From Blautia sp. SC05B48 (lineage in GTDB: Bacteria > Bacillota > Clostridia > Lachnospirales > Lachnospiraceae), in contig NZ_CP040518.1 in assembly GCF_005848555.1 (NCBI RefSeq), positions 3,301,501-3,365,500 on the forward strand: 64,000 bases of DNA, read 5' to 3'. The notes beneath the pieces were generated by a model. The model worked only from the letters and a program-made list of their open reading frames with translations, was not told where the DNA came from and ran no database searches. The number at the start of each line of letters is the position of its first letter. The stretch's first letter is position 1. The translations under genes and the position numbers were made by a program. This document shows, piece by piece, positions 32,995-42,236 of this stretch.

Positions 32995-33627
32995 TTGGGA
33001 AAACAACAGGATAGAGAGAAAATCGTACAGGAGATTAAAATAGCTGCCGATCTGTATAGGAAGCATTTAGTAGGTAAAAGATTTCTATATGTATTTGAAG
33101 GCAGATATATTGAGGTGCTTTATAAAGCTGCCAATTTCAGGCACTTAACAGGTGTGGCCACAAACCTTTCCGCAAAATAATTTTATAGTTATGCAGCAAA
33201 AAAGCTGCTTCAGGCTTCGCAGATATTTTTTACACCGCAGCACCCTTTTTCATTGTGTAAGCGTAAAATTAAGCATATCGGACAGATTGCAATGCTGGCT
33301 GGATCAGAAGGCTTTATGTTGGAAGAGATTGTTACAGATACGAGAACTTATAAGTTTGGCACAACAGATCTTAATTTTACTCTATGCTTAAATAAAGAGT
33401 ATGATGATCAGGGACAGCAAAAAGGCGATTGCTTCGTAGTATAATCACTGCGAGATGAAGATTGTTTTTCTAAAAGTAGAACAGCATATACAGTAACTCA
33501 TATTTTCTCAGCACCGAATGATGCGAAAAAATATACAACTTTACTGTTTTTGGACGAAAATGCAATGATAGACAGTCTTCCGGATGAAATTAAAAACATG
33601 CTGGATCAAACTTTATTACATAAATAA
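32995..33627 (+). pseudogene. PBECR4-like nuclease-domain protein, two in-frame stops
   Basis: One reading frame of 210 codons, broken by TAA at 33178-33180 (in NLSAK-stop-FYSYA) and at 33442-33444 (in DCFVV-stop-SLRDED). Sequence on both sides reads as one protein (ADLYRKHLVGKRFLYVF; KRKIKHIGQIAMLAG; YKFGTTDLNFTLCLN; RDEDCFSKSRTAYTVTHIF), resembling the PBECR4 (phage-Barnase-EndoU-ColicinE5/RelE-like) domain proteins. Both stops are one transition from Gln (CAA). A TGA closes the frame just upstream of the TTG at 32995, so a longer N-terminus was lost, or TTG was the start. Confidence 0.68.
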
Positions 33628-33686
33628 AAATGGAGAGTCTTAGTTGGCGATTCAATTAATCTATCCTGAGGGTATGAGAATTATTG

Positions 33687-33728
33687 ACAGCCGTATCATG
33701 TAAAACGCACATGGTACGGCTGTTTTTA
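33687..33728 (+). terminator. Terminator
   Basis: ACAGCCGTATCATGT (33687-33701) pairs with ACATGGTACGGCTGT (33709-33723) with one mismatch, then TTTTTA. It closes the PBECR4-like pseudogene unit. Confidence 0.85.
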
Positions 33729-33809
33729 TAACCTAATAGGACCTGATGATCATAAAATTTGAACGATTTCGGAGGTGTTTTTATCTGAGATAATTTTTTT
33801 TAAAATATT

Positions 33810-33840
33810 TGCAACCTTTTTAGGGATTCGCACGTCTAAT
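33810..33840 (+). promoter_or_regulatory. ECF-type promoter
   Basis: TGCAACC (33810-33816), 16 nt after AACC, CGTCTAAT (33833-33840). Classic ECF form; it precedes the sigma gene at 33916, whose own product is the likely user. AGGAGAA at about 33896 is the ribosome site. Confidence 0.75.
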
Positions 33841-33915
33841 AAGTAGGAGCACATAAATGAAGCTTCTATAGTATACTCCGGATGACTGGTCTGAGATAGG
33901 AGAATTGGAACTATA

Positions 33916-34431
33916 ATGAATGAGGTTTTGATACGAAAAGCGAAGAAAGGCGACAAGGATGCTTTTTGCAGGCTCATGGATGAAAATGTACAGAGTATGT
34001 ACAAGATTGCAGCAGCATATCTGAAAAATGATGAAGATGTTGCAGATGCAATACAAGATACGATCCTTTCCTGCTATGAAAATCTAAGAAGTCTAAGAAA
34101 GAACAGATACTTTAAAACATGGCTGATACGCATCCTGATCAATAAATGTAAAGATGTCATACAAAAGAATAAACTGGTTACTTTTATGGATCAAATTCCA
34201 GAAACACCTTTTCATGAAGAATATGAGACAATAGAATGCTTACAGGCATTAGAACCATTGGATAGTAAATATCGTTTGGTTGTTATTCTGTACTACATGG
34301 AGGAATTTAATATCCGGGAAATCAGTAATATCCTGGATTTGCCAGAAAACACAGTGAAATCCCGCCTTCATCGTGGAAGAAAAAAAATCGCAGAGATATA
34401 TGGATATAAAATTAAGGAGGAACGTGCCTAA
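33916..34431 (+). CDS. ECF-type RNA polymerase sigma factor
   Basis: 171 residues. Region 2 (YLKNDEDVADAIQDTILSCYENL; FKTWLIRILINKCKDVI) and region 4 (NIREISNILDLPENTVKSRLHRGRKKI) are intact. It overlaps the DUF4179 gene by one base and an L,D-transpeptidase follows, so its regulon likely concerns the cell envelope. An ECF-type promoter lies upstream, indicating autoregulation. Confidence 0.93.
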   Translation: MNEVLIRKAKKGDKDAFCRLMDENVQSMYKIAAAYLKNDEDVADAIQDTILSCYENLRSLRKNRYFKTWLIRILINKCKDVIQKNKLVTFMDQIPETPFHEEYETIECLQALEPLDSKYRLVVILYYMEEFNIREISNILDLPENTVKSRLHRGRKKIAEIYGYKIKEERA

Positions 34432-35858
34432 TGATGACTCTAAATAATAATGAGAAAGATTTCCAGAAAAAAATGCAAAAGGATACTGAAATTCCGGCGA
34501 TTGTACATGAACATATCAATCAGGCCTATCATTTGATTGAGAATAATACGGTTACTCAGAAAAAAGCACCAAGGGATCCATTCCACTGGATGAAAATCGG
34601 AGGCAGGGTAGCAGGAGGTATGGCAGCGGTACTGGCGGTCGGATTTATATTCTGTGCAACCAATCCAGTAATGGCAAAGAATATCCCGGTTGTAGGAGGG
34701 CTTTTTGAAATCTTGCAGGATAATGTAAGTTTCTTTGGTGATTTTTCGGATTATGCAACAACCTTGGAATCCGTTGATGGAACAACGGCAGATGGCAGTG
34801 AAGCAGATGGGGACAAGACAGGTAATGCCACTAGTGAGAATGCTTACATTAAAACAGCAGATGGGCTGACAATTACATGTTCTGAGGTATATGCCAACAG
34901 CCAGGCGGTCTATATAACTATGCAGTTTAAGAGTGATAAGCCATTTCCAGAAACGTCAACCAGGGCGGAAAGTGGAACACCAGTCATTGATCTGGATATG
35001 ACTGGCGGTGTGGACTTTGATTCAGAAGCTAGTCCGGTGATCGACGGTCAGGTGGAAGGACAGTTTCTGGATGACAACACCTATGCATGCATTTTCCGTT
35101 ATGATTTGGCAGAGGCGGCAAAAGACTATACGGAATATAATGAGAAATACAATGAAATGACACAGCAGGTAATGGATGAGATGGGAATAACTCAGGCGGA
35201 CTTAGATGATCAGACGGATGAAGGTTATGCGCTGCTGGAAGAATTTATCAATAAAGTATCTGAGCGTGGTGGAGCATATCAGAAATATATTAAAGATATT
35301 GAGATTCCGGATACTTTTAATCTGCATCTGGATATCACGAAGGTAAGAGGGCTGGAAGCAGACTATGAGTGGTCAGAAGCGGATGATGAAAACTATGGAA
35401 GGGATGCCGGCTACTACAAATATGAAGGTGACTGGAGTTTCGATATCCCGGTTACAGTAGATGATTCCCGGACAGAAGTATTGGAACTGAATGATACAAA
35501 CGATGCTGGTATCGGACTCAAATCCGTAATTCGTTCTCCGTATGAACTGACGGTAAATGAACTTTATAAGGAAGGATCCAACAGTGACTGCTTCATGGTA
35601 GCTCTTGATGCCAACGGAAACACACTTCCATATAATGAGTCTACTGGAAACTGTAATAACTTCGCAATTCAGGACAGGGATATTTCGACAGTAGATATTT
35701 ATTTCCTGGATTATATCCAGTATATGGATGAACTGAAGGGGCAGCAGAATTTTGATAATCCTACGAAAGAAGACGGCCAGAAATGGAAAAAACTTCTGGA
35801 GGAAAATGCAAAGTACCATAAGACATTACATTTTGATAGTGACAATGCAAAAAACTAA
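34431..35858 (+). CDS. DUF4179-type anti-sigma factor, membrane anchored
   Basis: 475 residues. N-terminal cytoplasmic part of about 60 residues, one membrane segment (VAGGMAAVLAVGFIFCA), then a DUF4179-type domain (AYIKTADGLTITCSEVYANSQAVYIT) and a long acidic beta-rich C-terminal region. It would sequester the sigma factor encoded just before it. Two consecutive ATGs at 34431 and 34434 are possible starts. Confidence 0.85.
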   Translation: MMTLNNNEKDFQKKMQKDTEIPAIVHEHINQAYHLIENNTVTQKKAPRDPFHWMKIGGRVAGGMAAVLAVGFIFCATNPVMAKNIPVVGGLFEILQDNVSFFGDFSDYATTLESVDGTTADGSEADGDKTGNATSENAYIKTADGLTITCSEVYANSQAVYITMQFKSDKPFPETSTRAESGTPVIDLDMTGGVDFDSEASPVIDGQVEGQFLDDNTYACIFRYDLAEAAKDYTEYNEKYNEMTQQVMDEMGITQADLDDQTDEGYALLEEFINKVSERGGAYQKYIKDIEIPDTFNLHLDITKVRGLEADYEWSEADDENYGRDAGYYKYEGDWSFDIPVTVDDSRTEVLELNDTNDAGIGLKSVIRSPYELTVNELYKEGSNSDCFMVALDANGNTLPYNESTGNCNNFAIQDRDISTVDIYFLDYIQYMDELKGQQNFDNPTKEDGQKWKKLLEENAKYHKTLHFDSDNAKN

Positions 35859-35884
35859 TTGATTCAAAGAAAGATAAATAAGAC

Positions 35885-37423
35885 ATGAGACCAAAAGAAG
35901 TGATAGGGCAATCAATGAGAACTACAAAATCGGCAAGACCAGGTTCAGTTGTTTATGTGCCGATGGATAAATCGGAATTCAGATCTATTATATTTTCAGA
36001 AAAGAAGAAAAATAAAATTAAGAAAATTGTAATATTGATTATATTGATGATTTTTGTTATAGGCTGTTGTATTTATGCAGGTATATCTTATTATTACTCA
36101 TATCACTTCTTTTATGGGACGACCATCAATGGGATTGACAGTTCAAATAAGACAGCATATGAGGTTGAGCAGGAGATTGCTGGGAAAAAGGATAACTATA
36201 CTATTCAGGTAAGGGCAAGAATGCATGACCCGCAGGCCATTACAGGAAAAGACATTGATTATAAATACGTATCCAGCGGTGCGGTTCTCCAGCTGCTGAA
36301 AACTCAGAAATCATGGGAATGGATCGGCAGTCTTTTTGAAACAAAAAACTATATGGTTCAAGAAGAGACTTTTTTCAGCCGGGAGAAACTGGAAGAACAG
36401 GTAAATTCATTAAATTGTGCGAAAAAAGAGAATCAGATAGCACCGGAAAATGCGTATGTAAGTTTTGTTAACTCAGAATTCACTATTGTGCCAGAAACGG
36501 AAGGCAACGAATTAAATACCAAAGAAGCTTATCAGATGATATGCAGGGCAATCGATAACGATGCGGCAGAGGTAAATCTGGAAAGTGATCCAAAGGCTTA
36601 TAAGAAAGCAGATGTGACGAAAGAAAGTTCAGAACTTCAGAATATGGTAAATACATATAAGAACCTGACAAAAGCAAATATCACATATACATTTGGAGAC
36701 GAAACGGTAACACTCGATGGGAATACCATCAAAAACTGGCTGCAGTTTGACGAGAAAGGGCAGCTGCTCCAGAATGATGAAGCCTTCCGGCAGCACGTAG
36801 TGGATTATGTGGCACAGCTTGCAGCAGATCATGATACAGTTGGCACTGAAAGACAATTTCAGACCACGAGCGGAAGGACTGTGTATGTATATGGTTCTGC
36901 CTATGGGTGGAAGATTGATCAGGACAAGGAAGTAGCACAGCTCATGCAGGAAATTCAGTCAGGAACCCAGACAACCAGGGAACCGGTATATTCTATGAGG
37001 GCAAATGCACACGGGATTAATGATCTCGGAGATACATATATAGAGGTAGATCTCACAGAGCAGTATATGTGGTATTATCAGAATGGAAATATTATTTTCC
37101 AATCAGAAATCGTATCCGGACTGCCAAGCGCTCCGGATAGAAAAACACCCCCTGGAATATTCACACTGAATTCAAAGAGCAGTCCGTCCGTGCTGCGAGG
37201 TGAAATGACAGCAAATGGAACCTATTCTTATGAACAGCCGGTAACGTACTGGATGCCATTCAATGGAGGAATTGGCTTTCATGATGCAGACTGGCAGCCG
37301 TACTTTGGTGGTGACAGATATCTTACAGGTGGTTCTCATGGATGCATCAATCTTCCACCAGAAAATGCCGGACAGCTTTATAATCTTATTCAGTATGATG
37401 TCCCGATAATCTGTTTTTACTAA
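35885..37423 (+). CDS. L,D-transpeptidase (YkuD family) with N-terminal membrane anchor
   Basis: 512 residues: cytoplasmic basic head, one membrane segment (IVILIILMIFVIGCCIYAG), two repeated extracytoplasmic regions of the putative PG-binding type, and a C-terminal YkuD domain with the catalytic SHGCIN motif (His485, Cys487). It makes 3-3 cross-links in peptidoglycan or links proteins to it, and such cross-links resist most beta-lactams. It lies 26 nt after the anti-sigma gene, probably in the same operon, tying that ECF module to wall remodelling. Confidence 0.92.
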   Translation: MRPKEVIGQSMRTTKSARPGSVVYVPMDKSEFRSIIFSEKKKNKIKKIVILIILMIFVIGCCIYAGISYYYSYHFFYGTTINGIDSSNKTAYEVEQEIAGKKDNYTIQVRARMHDPQAITGKDIDYKYVSSGAVLQLLKTQKSWEWIGSLFETKNYMVQEETFFSREKLEEQVNSLNCAKKENQIAPENAYVSFVNSEFTIVPETEGNELNTKEAYQMICRAIDNDAAEVNLESDPKAYKKADVTKESSELQNMVNTYKNLTKANITYTFGDETVTLDGNTIKNWLQFDEKGQLLQNDEAFRQHVVDYVAQLAADHDTVGTERQFQTTSGRTVYVYGSAYGWKIDQDKEVAQLMQEIQSGTQTTREPVYSMRANAHGINDLGDTYIEVDLTEQYMWYYQNGNIIFQSEIVSGLPSAPDRKTPPGIFTLNSKSSPSVLRGEMTANGTYSYEQPVTYWMPFNGGIGFHDADWQPYFGGDRYLTGGSHGCINLPPENAGQLYNLIQYDVPIICFY

Positions 37424-37442
37424 TTCTATATTCAAGATGTAC

Positions 37443-37482
37443 AGGACAGGAGCTAAGTAGTAATGCAGTGGGCTCCTGTCCT
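37443..37482 (+). terminator. Hairpin after the L,D-transpeptidase gene
   Basis: AGGACAGGAGC (37443-37453) pairs perfectly with GCTCCTGTCCT (37472-37482). Only TCATT follows, so intrinsic termination would be weak. The rest of 37483-37747 holds nothing recognised. Confidence 0.6.
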
Positions 37483-37747
37483 TCATTGTCAACAATATCA
37501 GATTGGCACATGATCACCCGCTCGATAATTCAGAACAAAGCAGACTTGATGTGGAAGTGGCAGAGTGATTGGTAAAAGCTAGCAATCTCTTCCTTTCACA
37601 AAGAGTGAAGAAGAGAAGGCACATTAATGGGATTGACGTATCAATACTGGAACCATATAATGGGTACAAAGAAAAATTTATTTATGGAAATAAACACATT
37701 GACAGAGCATGCAAAAGTGCTGTGATTAAAGTTTAAAAAGAATCCTT

Positions 37748-38500
37748 ATGAACATCATAAGTAATGCTGTCAAGTATAATAAAGAAAAAGAGATACTGCT
37801 CAGCTATTATGAAACACAGGTAGATGACAGGCATATACTGTTTGAGTTTCACTGCAAGGACACCGGGGTTGGAATGAGCAAAGAATTTCAGAACCATATT
37901 TTTGAACCATTTACTCAGGAAACAGGTGGTGCAAGATCTGTTTATGGAGGAACAGGTCTTGGTATGCCAATTACAAAAAAACTAATAGAGAAAATGGGCG
38001 GTACGATTAAATTTGAAAGCGAGAAAAATGTAGGAACCACATTCATGGTACAGCTTCCATTCCTTATTTCTACTGATATGAAGCAGGTAGAAGGCCAGGA
38101 AGATGATGTATCAATTGAAGGCATGAGAATCCTTTTGGCCGAAGATAATGAATTGAATATGGAAATTGCGGAATTCCTTCTGACAAATGCAGGAGCAGAA
38201 ATTATAAGGGCTTCAAACGGTAAGGAGGCTGTTGAAGCATTTGCAAAATCAGGTGTTGGTGAAGTCAATGTAATTCTGATGGATATTATGATGCCAGTTA
38301 TGGATGGCCTGGAAGCTACCAGAGAAATACGTACAATGAACAGAAGTGATGCATCTGCTGTTGTGATTATAGCTATGACCGCCAATGCTTTTACAGAAGA
38401 TAAGACTAAAGCACTGAAGTCTGGAATGGACGATTATCTTACAAAACCACTGGAGTCAGAAAAACTGATTCGTGCCTTAAGTAGATATAAACACAATTAA
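37748..38500 (+). pseudogene. Headless hybrid histidine kinase (ATPase domain plus receiver)
   Basis: 250 residues. It starts inside the kinase core at the N-box (NIISNAVKYN) and continues with DTGVGM (G1), FEPFTQ (F box), GGTGLGM (G2), then a receiver domain with the Asp in VILMDIMMPVMDG and the Lys in DYLTKPL. Sensor and phosphoacceptor His domains are missing and no ribosome site precedes the ATG, so it is most likely the tail of a deleted gene. A stand-alone ATPase-receiver protein cannot be excluded. Confidence 0.7.
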
Positions 38501-38596
38501 CAGTAACTTTCTTATTATCCTGATTCAGCCATAGAAACAGAGTGTGGTACGAAATATTATACGTAAATTTATAAAATGGAACAGTAATTCAGACAA

Positions 38597-38634
38597 AGAG
38601 GGGGCATATCAATTGGACAATGATATGCCCCTCT
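38597..38634 (+). other. Long hairpin downstream of the kinase fragment
   Basis: AGAGGGGGCATATCA pairs with TGATATGCCCCTCT with one bulged G. No T-run follows. It may be a relic terminator. The surrounding 38501-38757 otherwise holds only the GGAGG (about 38743) of the next gene. Confidence 0.5.
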
Positions 38635-38757
38635 GTCGATGTTTGTTAACTGATGCATTTTGTTTATATATTCCCTTATTTTGTACATGGACTCTTTTAT
38701 ATGGAAGGTGTATAGTGAATGAAAACTATATGATAAAGATTATGGAGGCATAAGATT

Positions 38758-39309
38758 ATGGCTGACTTGATAAATTTTGTTACGCTGTTGAATGGAAAAT
38801 TTGATAATAAGGATCAATTTGAGAAAATAAGTAAGACAAATCCACAGTATCCATATGCAAAGCATATCAATACAATATGTAATTCCAGAATTGCAAATCT
38901 TCCAAATAGTTTCGAAGGCGTATTTATGATTGAAGAGAGCTATTATTCTGTACAGGGAACTACCCGCTCTTCTTCACATTTGTTTCTTTTCATGGAAGAA
39001 AGCAATTCAATAAAACTTATTTCTTATGAGATACCGGAAGGATATGATAAAAAGAATTTTACTTACAAAATGTTCAAAGGTGCCGACTATGATCAGCTAA
39101 AGTGTTCTGCAAAATTTACTCCTGCATTTTTCAGAAAATCAGGTGATATATGGGAAGGCGGAAGTGTAAGTATGTTTTCTCCCGTATTGAAATTTTCTCT
39201 GCATGAAAAGTTCACTGAAAATCAATTGGAAGTATCAGAGTCCATGGAAGTAAATGGGAAAAGAACTTTTGGCTATGATGAGCCGATTATTTACAAACGA
39301 ATAAAATAG
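38758..39309 (+). CDS. Small cytoplasmic protein, CpeT/CpcT-like
   Basis: 183 residues, no signal peptide or membrane segment. The beginning (LINFVTLLNGKFDNKDQFEK) and the middle (SFEGVFMIEESYYSVQG) resemble the CpeT/CpcT (DUF1001) family, known as bilin lyases in cyanobacteria but also found with unknown role in other bacteria. The match is by eye and weak. GGAGG sits at about 38743. It may be co-transcribed with the GH20 gene 77 nt downstream. Function not assigned. Confidence 0.7.
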   Translation: MADLINFVTLLNGKFDNKDQFEKISKTNPQYPYAKHINTICNSRIANLPNSFEGVFMIEESYYSVQGTTRSSSHLFLFMEESNSIKLISYEIPEGYDKKNFTYKMFKGADYDQLKCSAKFTPAFFRKSGDIWEGGSVSMFSPVLKFSLHEKFTENQLEVSESMEVNGKRTFGYDEPIIYKRIK

Positions 39310-39386
39310 AACATTGACAGAGGATGCTCTGCCAAAAAGATTGATTTGTTAAGAAGAGCAGGATTACTAGAGAAAGAGGAATACGT

Positions 39387-41273
39387 ATGAACATTGTTTT
39401 TTCATCTGATAAGAAAGAATATAATACTATTAAAAAAGGTACTGAAATACTGCTGGCTGAAAATGACGGTTTCAACCAAAATATAGAATTGTTTGTTAAA
39501 TTTCAGGACAGACCAGAAATATTGATCAATAAAAGAAAAAACCAGATTCATATCATCTGTCGGGAAATATCTCATTATTACCGCGCACTTAATTATGCCA
39601 TATATCATATGGAAGAGGATGAATTTCAATATCAAGAGCATGTCTGTTTTGAAAGAAACGGTCTTATGCTGGATTGTTCCAGAAATGCTGTATTTACAGT
39701 TGAAAAGGTGAAATTCCTGATCAGGACACTGGCAAAACTTGGAATGAATGTACTTATGCTTTATACAGAAGATACCTATGAAGTAGAGGGGCAGCCTTAT
39801 TTTGGAGTCTATCGCGGAAAATACACCAAGGACGAAATAAAAGAGCTGGATGCTTACGCTTCCATGTTTGGGGTAGAGCTTGTTCCGTGTATTCAGACCC
39901 TGGCTCATCTGCACAATGCGCTGAAGTGGCCGGGAATGGATAAGATTCGTGATTCTGCGGACATTCTCCAGCCTGAAAAAGAGGAAACTTATCAGTTTAT
40001 TGAAAAGCTGCTCAGCTCAGTAAAGGAGAATTTTTCTACCAACAGGGTACATCTTGGAATGGATGAGGCTGTCATGCTGGGACTTGGAAATTATCTAAAA
40101 GAAAATGGATATAAAAAAGGGTCACTGATAATCAGGGAACATTGTAACAGAGTCGTAGATATTTGCAGAAAATTAGAATTAAAGCCTATGATATGGAGTG
40201 ACATGTACATTACAGCAAATTCTACAGGCGGATACTATGATCTGCCCGAAAACACGGACTGCTCCAAATGGGAAAAACCGAAAAAAGATCTAGGATTAGT
40301 ATATTGGGACTATTATCATGCTGATACCAGAACCTATGAAAAAATGCTGGATATCCATGCGCAGTTTTCGGATAACGTTATTTTTGCAGGAGGATCTTGG
40401 ATTTGGAACGGAATTTCCCCCAATTATTCTAAGACCTATGCGTGTACCAAAGCAGCTCTTTCTACTTGTAAAAAATACAATATAAAAGAGGTGCTCTGTA
40501 CAGCATGGATGGATAATGGTGCAGAAACCCCGGTGGATGCTTTGCTTCCGGGACTTGTACTTTTTGCACACCTTGATTTTCACAGAGACTATGACGAAAC
40601 AATCCTTAAGCAGGAGTTCAGGAACTGCACAGGCGGAGAATTTGATGATTTTATGGCACTTGACAATTTTGATTCCTTATTCTTAAATACGAAAGAGAAT
40701 AAAGAGGCTCAAAATCCTTCAAAATATCTGTTATACCAGGATCCAATGTTAGGCATTTTTGATTATCATGTGAAAGAATCAGGTGTCAATACAAAATCTT
40801 ACTACCAAAACATACAGAAATGTATGAAGGAATGTGCAAAAAAAACAGGAAAATATCAGCTTTTATTTTCATTTTATGAAAAACTGGCGGCGGTATTAGC
40901 TGATAAAGCCGATTTGGGCATGTGTATAAAATCAGCATATGACAGATCGGACAGAGCAGCGTTGAAAGATATCAGTCAGAATGTTATTCCTGGAATCATC
41001 TGCAATCTGACAGATATGAAATCATCAAGAGAAAAAATCTGGATGAACGATGCAAAGCCATTTGGTTATGAGATCCTGGATATAAAAATCGGTGGCGTGA
41101 TTACAAGACTTAAAAGTACAGGATACCGGATTGACAATTATCTGAATGGAAATGTGCTTCGTCTGGAAGAGCTGGAAGAGGAAAGACTTCCCTATTTTAC
41201 CAAAGGAATGGACAAGCGGGAGAATTTATGGAATCGCATCATCAGTGGATGTGATTTGAATGATACGATCTGA
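39387..41273 (+). CDS. GH20-type beta-N-acetylhexosaminidase, intracellular
   Basis: 628 residues. A small N-terminal alpha/beta domain precedes the GH20 barrel: RNGLMLDCSRNAVFTVEKVK, LYTEDTYEVEG, VPCIQTLAHL and the catalytic Asp-Glu in HLGMDEAV. No signal peptide, so it acts in the cytoplasm on imported GlcNAc or GalNAc glycans (mucin, milk or wall fragments). RBS AGAGGAA before ATG 39387. A strong terminator follows. No sugar transporter is adjacent. Confidence 0.9.
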   Translation: MNIVFSSDKKEYNTIKKGTEILLAENDGFNQNIELFVKFQDRPEILINKRKNQIHIICREISHYYRALNYAIYHMEEDEFQYQEHVCFERNGLMLDCSRNAVFTVEKVKFLIRTLAKLGMNVLMLYTEDTYEVEGQPYFGVYRGKYTKDEIKELDAYASMFGVELVPCIQTLAHLHNALKWPGMDKIRDSADILQPEKEETYQFIEKLLSSVKENFSTNRVHLGMDEAVMLGLGNYLKENGYKKGSLIIREHCNRVVDICRKLELKPMIWSDMYITANSTGGYYDLPENTDCSKWEKPKKDLGLVYWDYYHADTRTYEKMLDIHAQFSDNVIFAGGSWIWNGISPNYSKTYACTKAALSTCKKYNIKEVLCTAWMDNGAETPVDALLPGLVLFAHLDFHRDYDETILKQEFRNCTGGEFDDFMALDNFDSLFLNTKENKEAQNPSKYLLYQDPMLGIFDYHVKESGVNTKSYYQNIQKCMKECAKKTGKYQLLFSFYEKLAAVLADKADLGMCIKSAYDRSDRAALKDISQNVIPGIICNLTDMKSSREKIWMNDAKPFGYEILDIKIGGVITRLKSTGYRIDNYLNGNVLRLEELEEERLPYFTKGMDKRENLWNRIISGCDLNDTI

Positions 41274-41433
41274 TAAAGGTAAATGAAAGAAATCATTTAA
41301 AAATATAAAAAAAGGAGATTCCGGAGTACTGACTTATCAGGGAAGCAGATATTTGGGATTCATAAAAGACTGATCATTTGCTCCCAAATGTTCTCATCAG
41401 CGTTATAAACGATCAGAAAATAACGATTTATAC

Positions 41434-41479
41434 AGGAAACCAAAACTATTCTCACAGAATGGTTTTGGTTTCCTTTTTT
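41434..41479 (+). terminator. Terminator after the GH20 gene
   Basis: AGGAAACCAAAAC (41434-41446) pairs perfectly with GTTTTGGTTTCCT (41462-41474), followed by TTTTT. Confidence 0.9.
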
Positions 41480-41482
41480 GCT

Positions 41483-41526
41483 GTTACAAATCAGTTACAA
41501 CTGCAATATAGAATTTAATGTATAAT
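41483..41526 (+). promoter_or_regulatory. Response-regulator direct repeat and promoter of the two-component operon
   Basis: GTTACAA occurs twice (41483-41489 and 41494-41500), 11 bp apart, the layout bound by OmpR-family dimers. TATAAT lies at 41521-41526, with no good -35 element, suggesting an activated promoter. The same repeat occurs at 43665-43683. Confidence 0.65.
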
Positions 41527-41570
41527 TAACCTGTGAAAAGATAGTTATAAAAACATGTGAGGTAATAATT

Positions 41571-42236
41571 ATGAAGGCAAGAATTCTTGTGATAGAAGAC
41601 GAAATGTCAATCAATGACCTGCTATGTATGAATTTGGAGATTGCAGGGTATGAAACAGTAGGATATCTGGATGGAAATGAGGCATATGAAGCAATTATTC
41701 AAGATCATGCGTTTCAGTGTGCACTTGTAGATATCATGCTTCCCGGAAGAGACGGATATAGCCTGTTACCGAAACTGAAGCAGTATGAAATCCCCGTAAT
41801 ATTTCTTACCGCAAAGGGAGATATCGCGAGCAAGATAAAGGGATTAAAAGACGGTGCAGAAGATTATATTGTAAAACCATTTGAAATGCTGGAAGTGATG
41901 GTCCGTCTTGAAAAGGTACTGGAACGTAATGGCACTGTACAAGAACAGATTCAAATTGGTGATGTTATCATTGATACGTCTAGTCGTACTGTTACAAAAA
42001 TGGGCATGGAAATCTATTTAAAGCCAATGGAATATAACTGCCTCATGGTGTTCGCCAAAAACCCGAACAAAGCACTGACCAGGAATCAGATTCTGCAGGA
42101 ACTGTGGAATGAAGAGTTCTGCGGAGAAACAAGAACTGTGGATGCACATGTGGGTCGTATCAGGAAAAAGCTTGGCTGGCAGGATAAGATTAAAACAATT
42201 CCCAGAATCGGTTACAGACTTGAGGTGGATTTATGA
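41571..42236 (+). CDS. OmpR-family response regulator
   Basis: 221 residues. Receiver domain with the phosphorylated Asp in CALVDIMLPGRDG and the Lys in YIVKPFEM, then a winged-helix DNA-binding domain (RNQILQELWNEEF, DAHVGRIRKKLG). It overlaps the kinase gene by 4 nt. It probably binds the GTTACA repeats in front of itself and of the lipoprotein gene. Confidence 0.94.
   Translation: MKARILVIEDEMSINDLLCMNLEIAGYETVGYLDGNEAYEAIIQDHAFQCALVDIMLPGRDGYSLLPKLKQYEIPVIFLTAKGDIASKIKGLKDGAEDYIVKPFEMLEVMVRLEKVLERNGTVQEQIQIGDVIIDTSSRTVTKMGMEIYLKPMEYNCLMVFAKNPNKALTRNQILQELWNEEFCGETRTVDAHVGRIRKKLGWQDKIKTIPRIGYRLEVDL

Noticed and set aside
38544..38753. Small open frame of 69 codons
   Set aside because: No ribosome site and no resemblance; it runs through the hairpin at 38597-38634.
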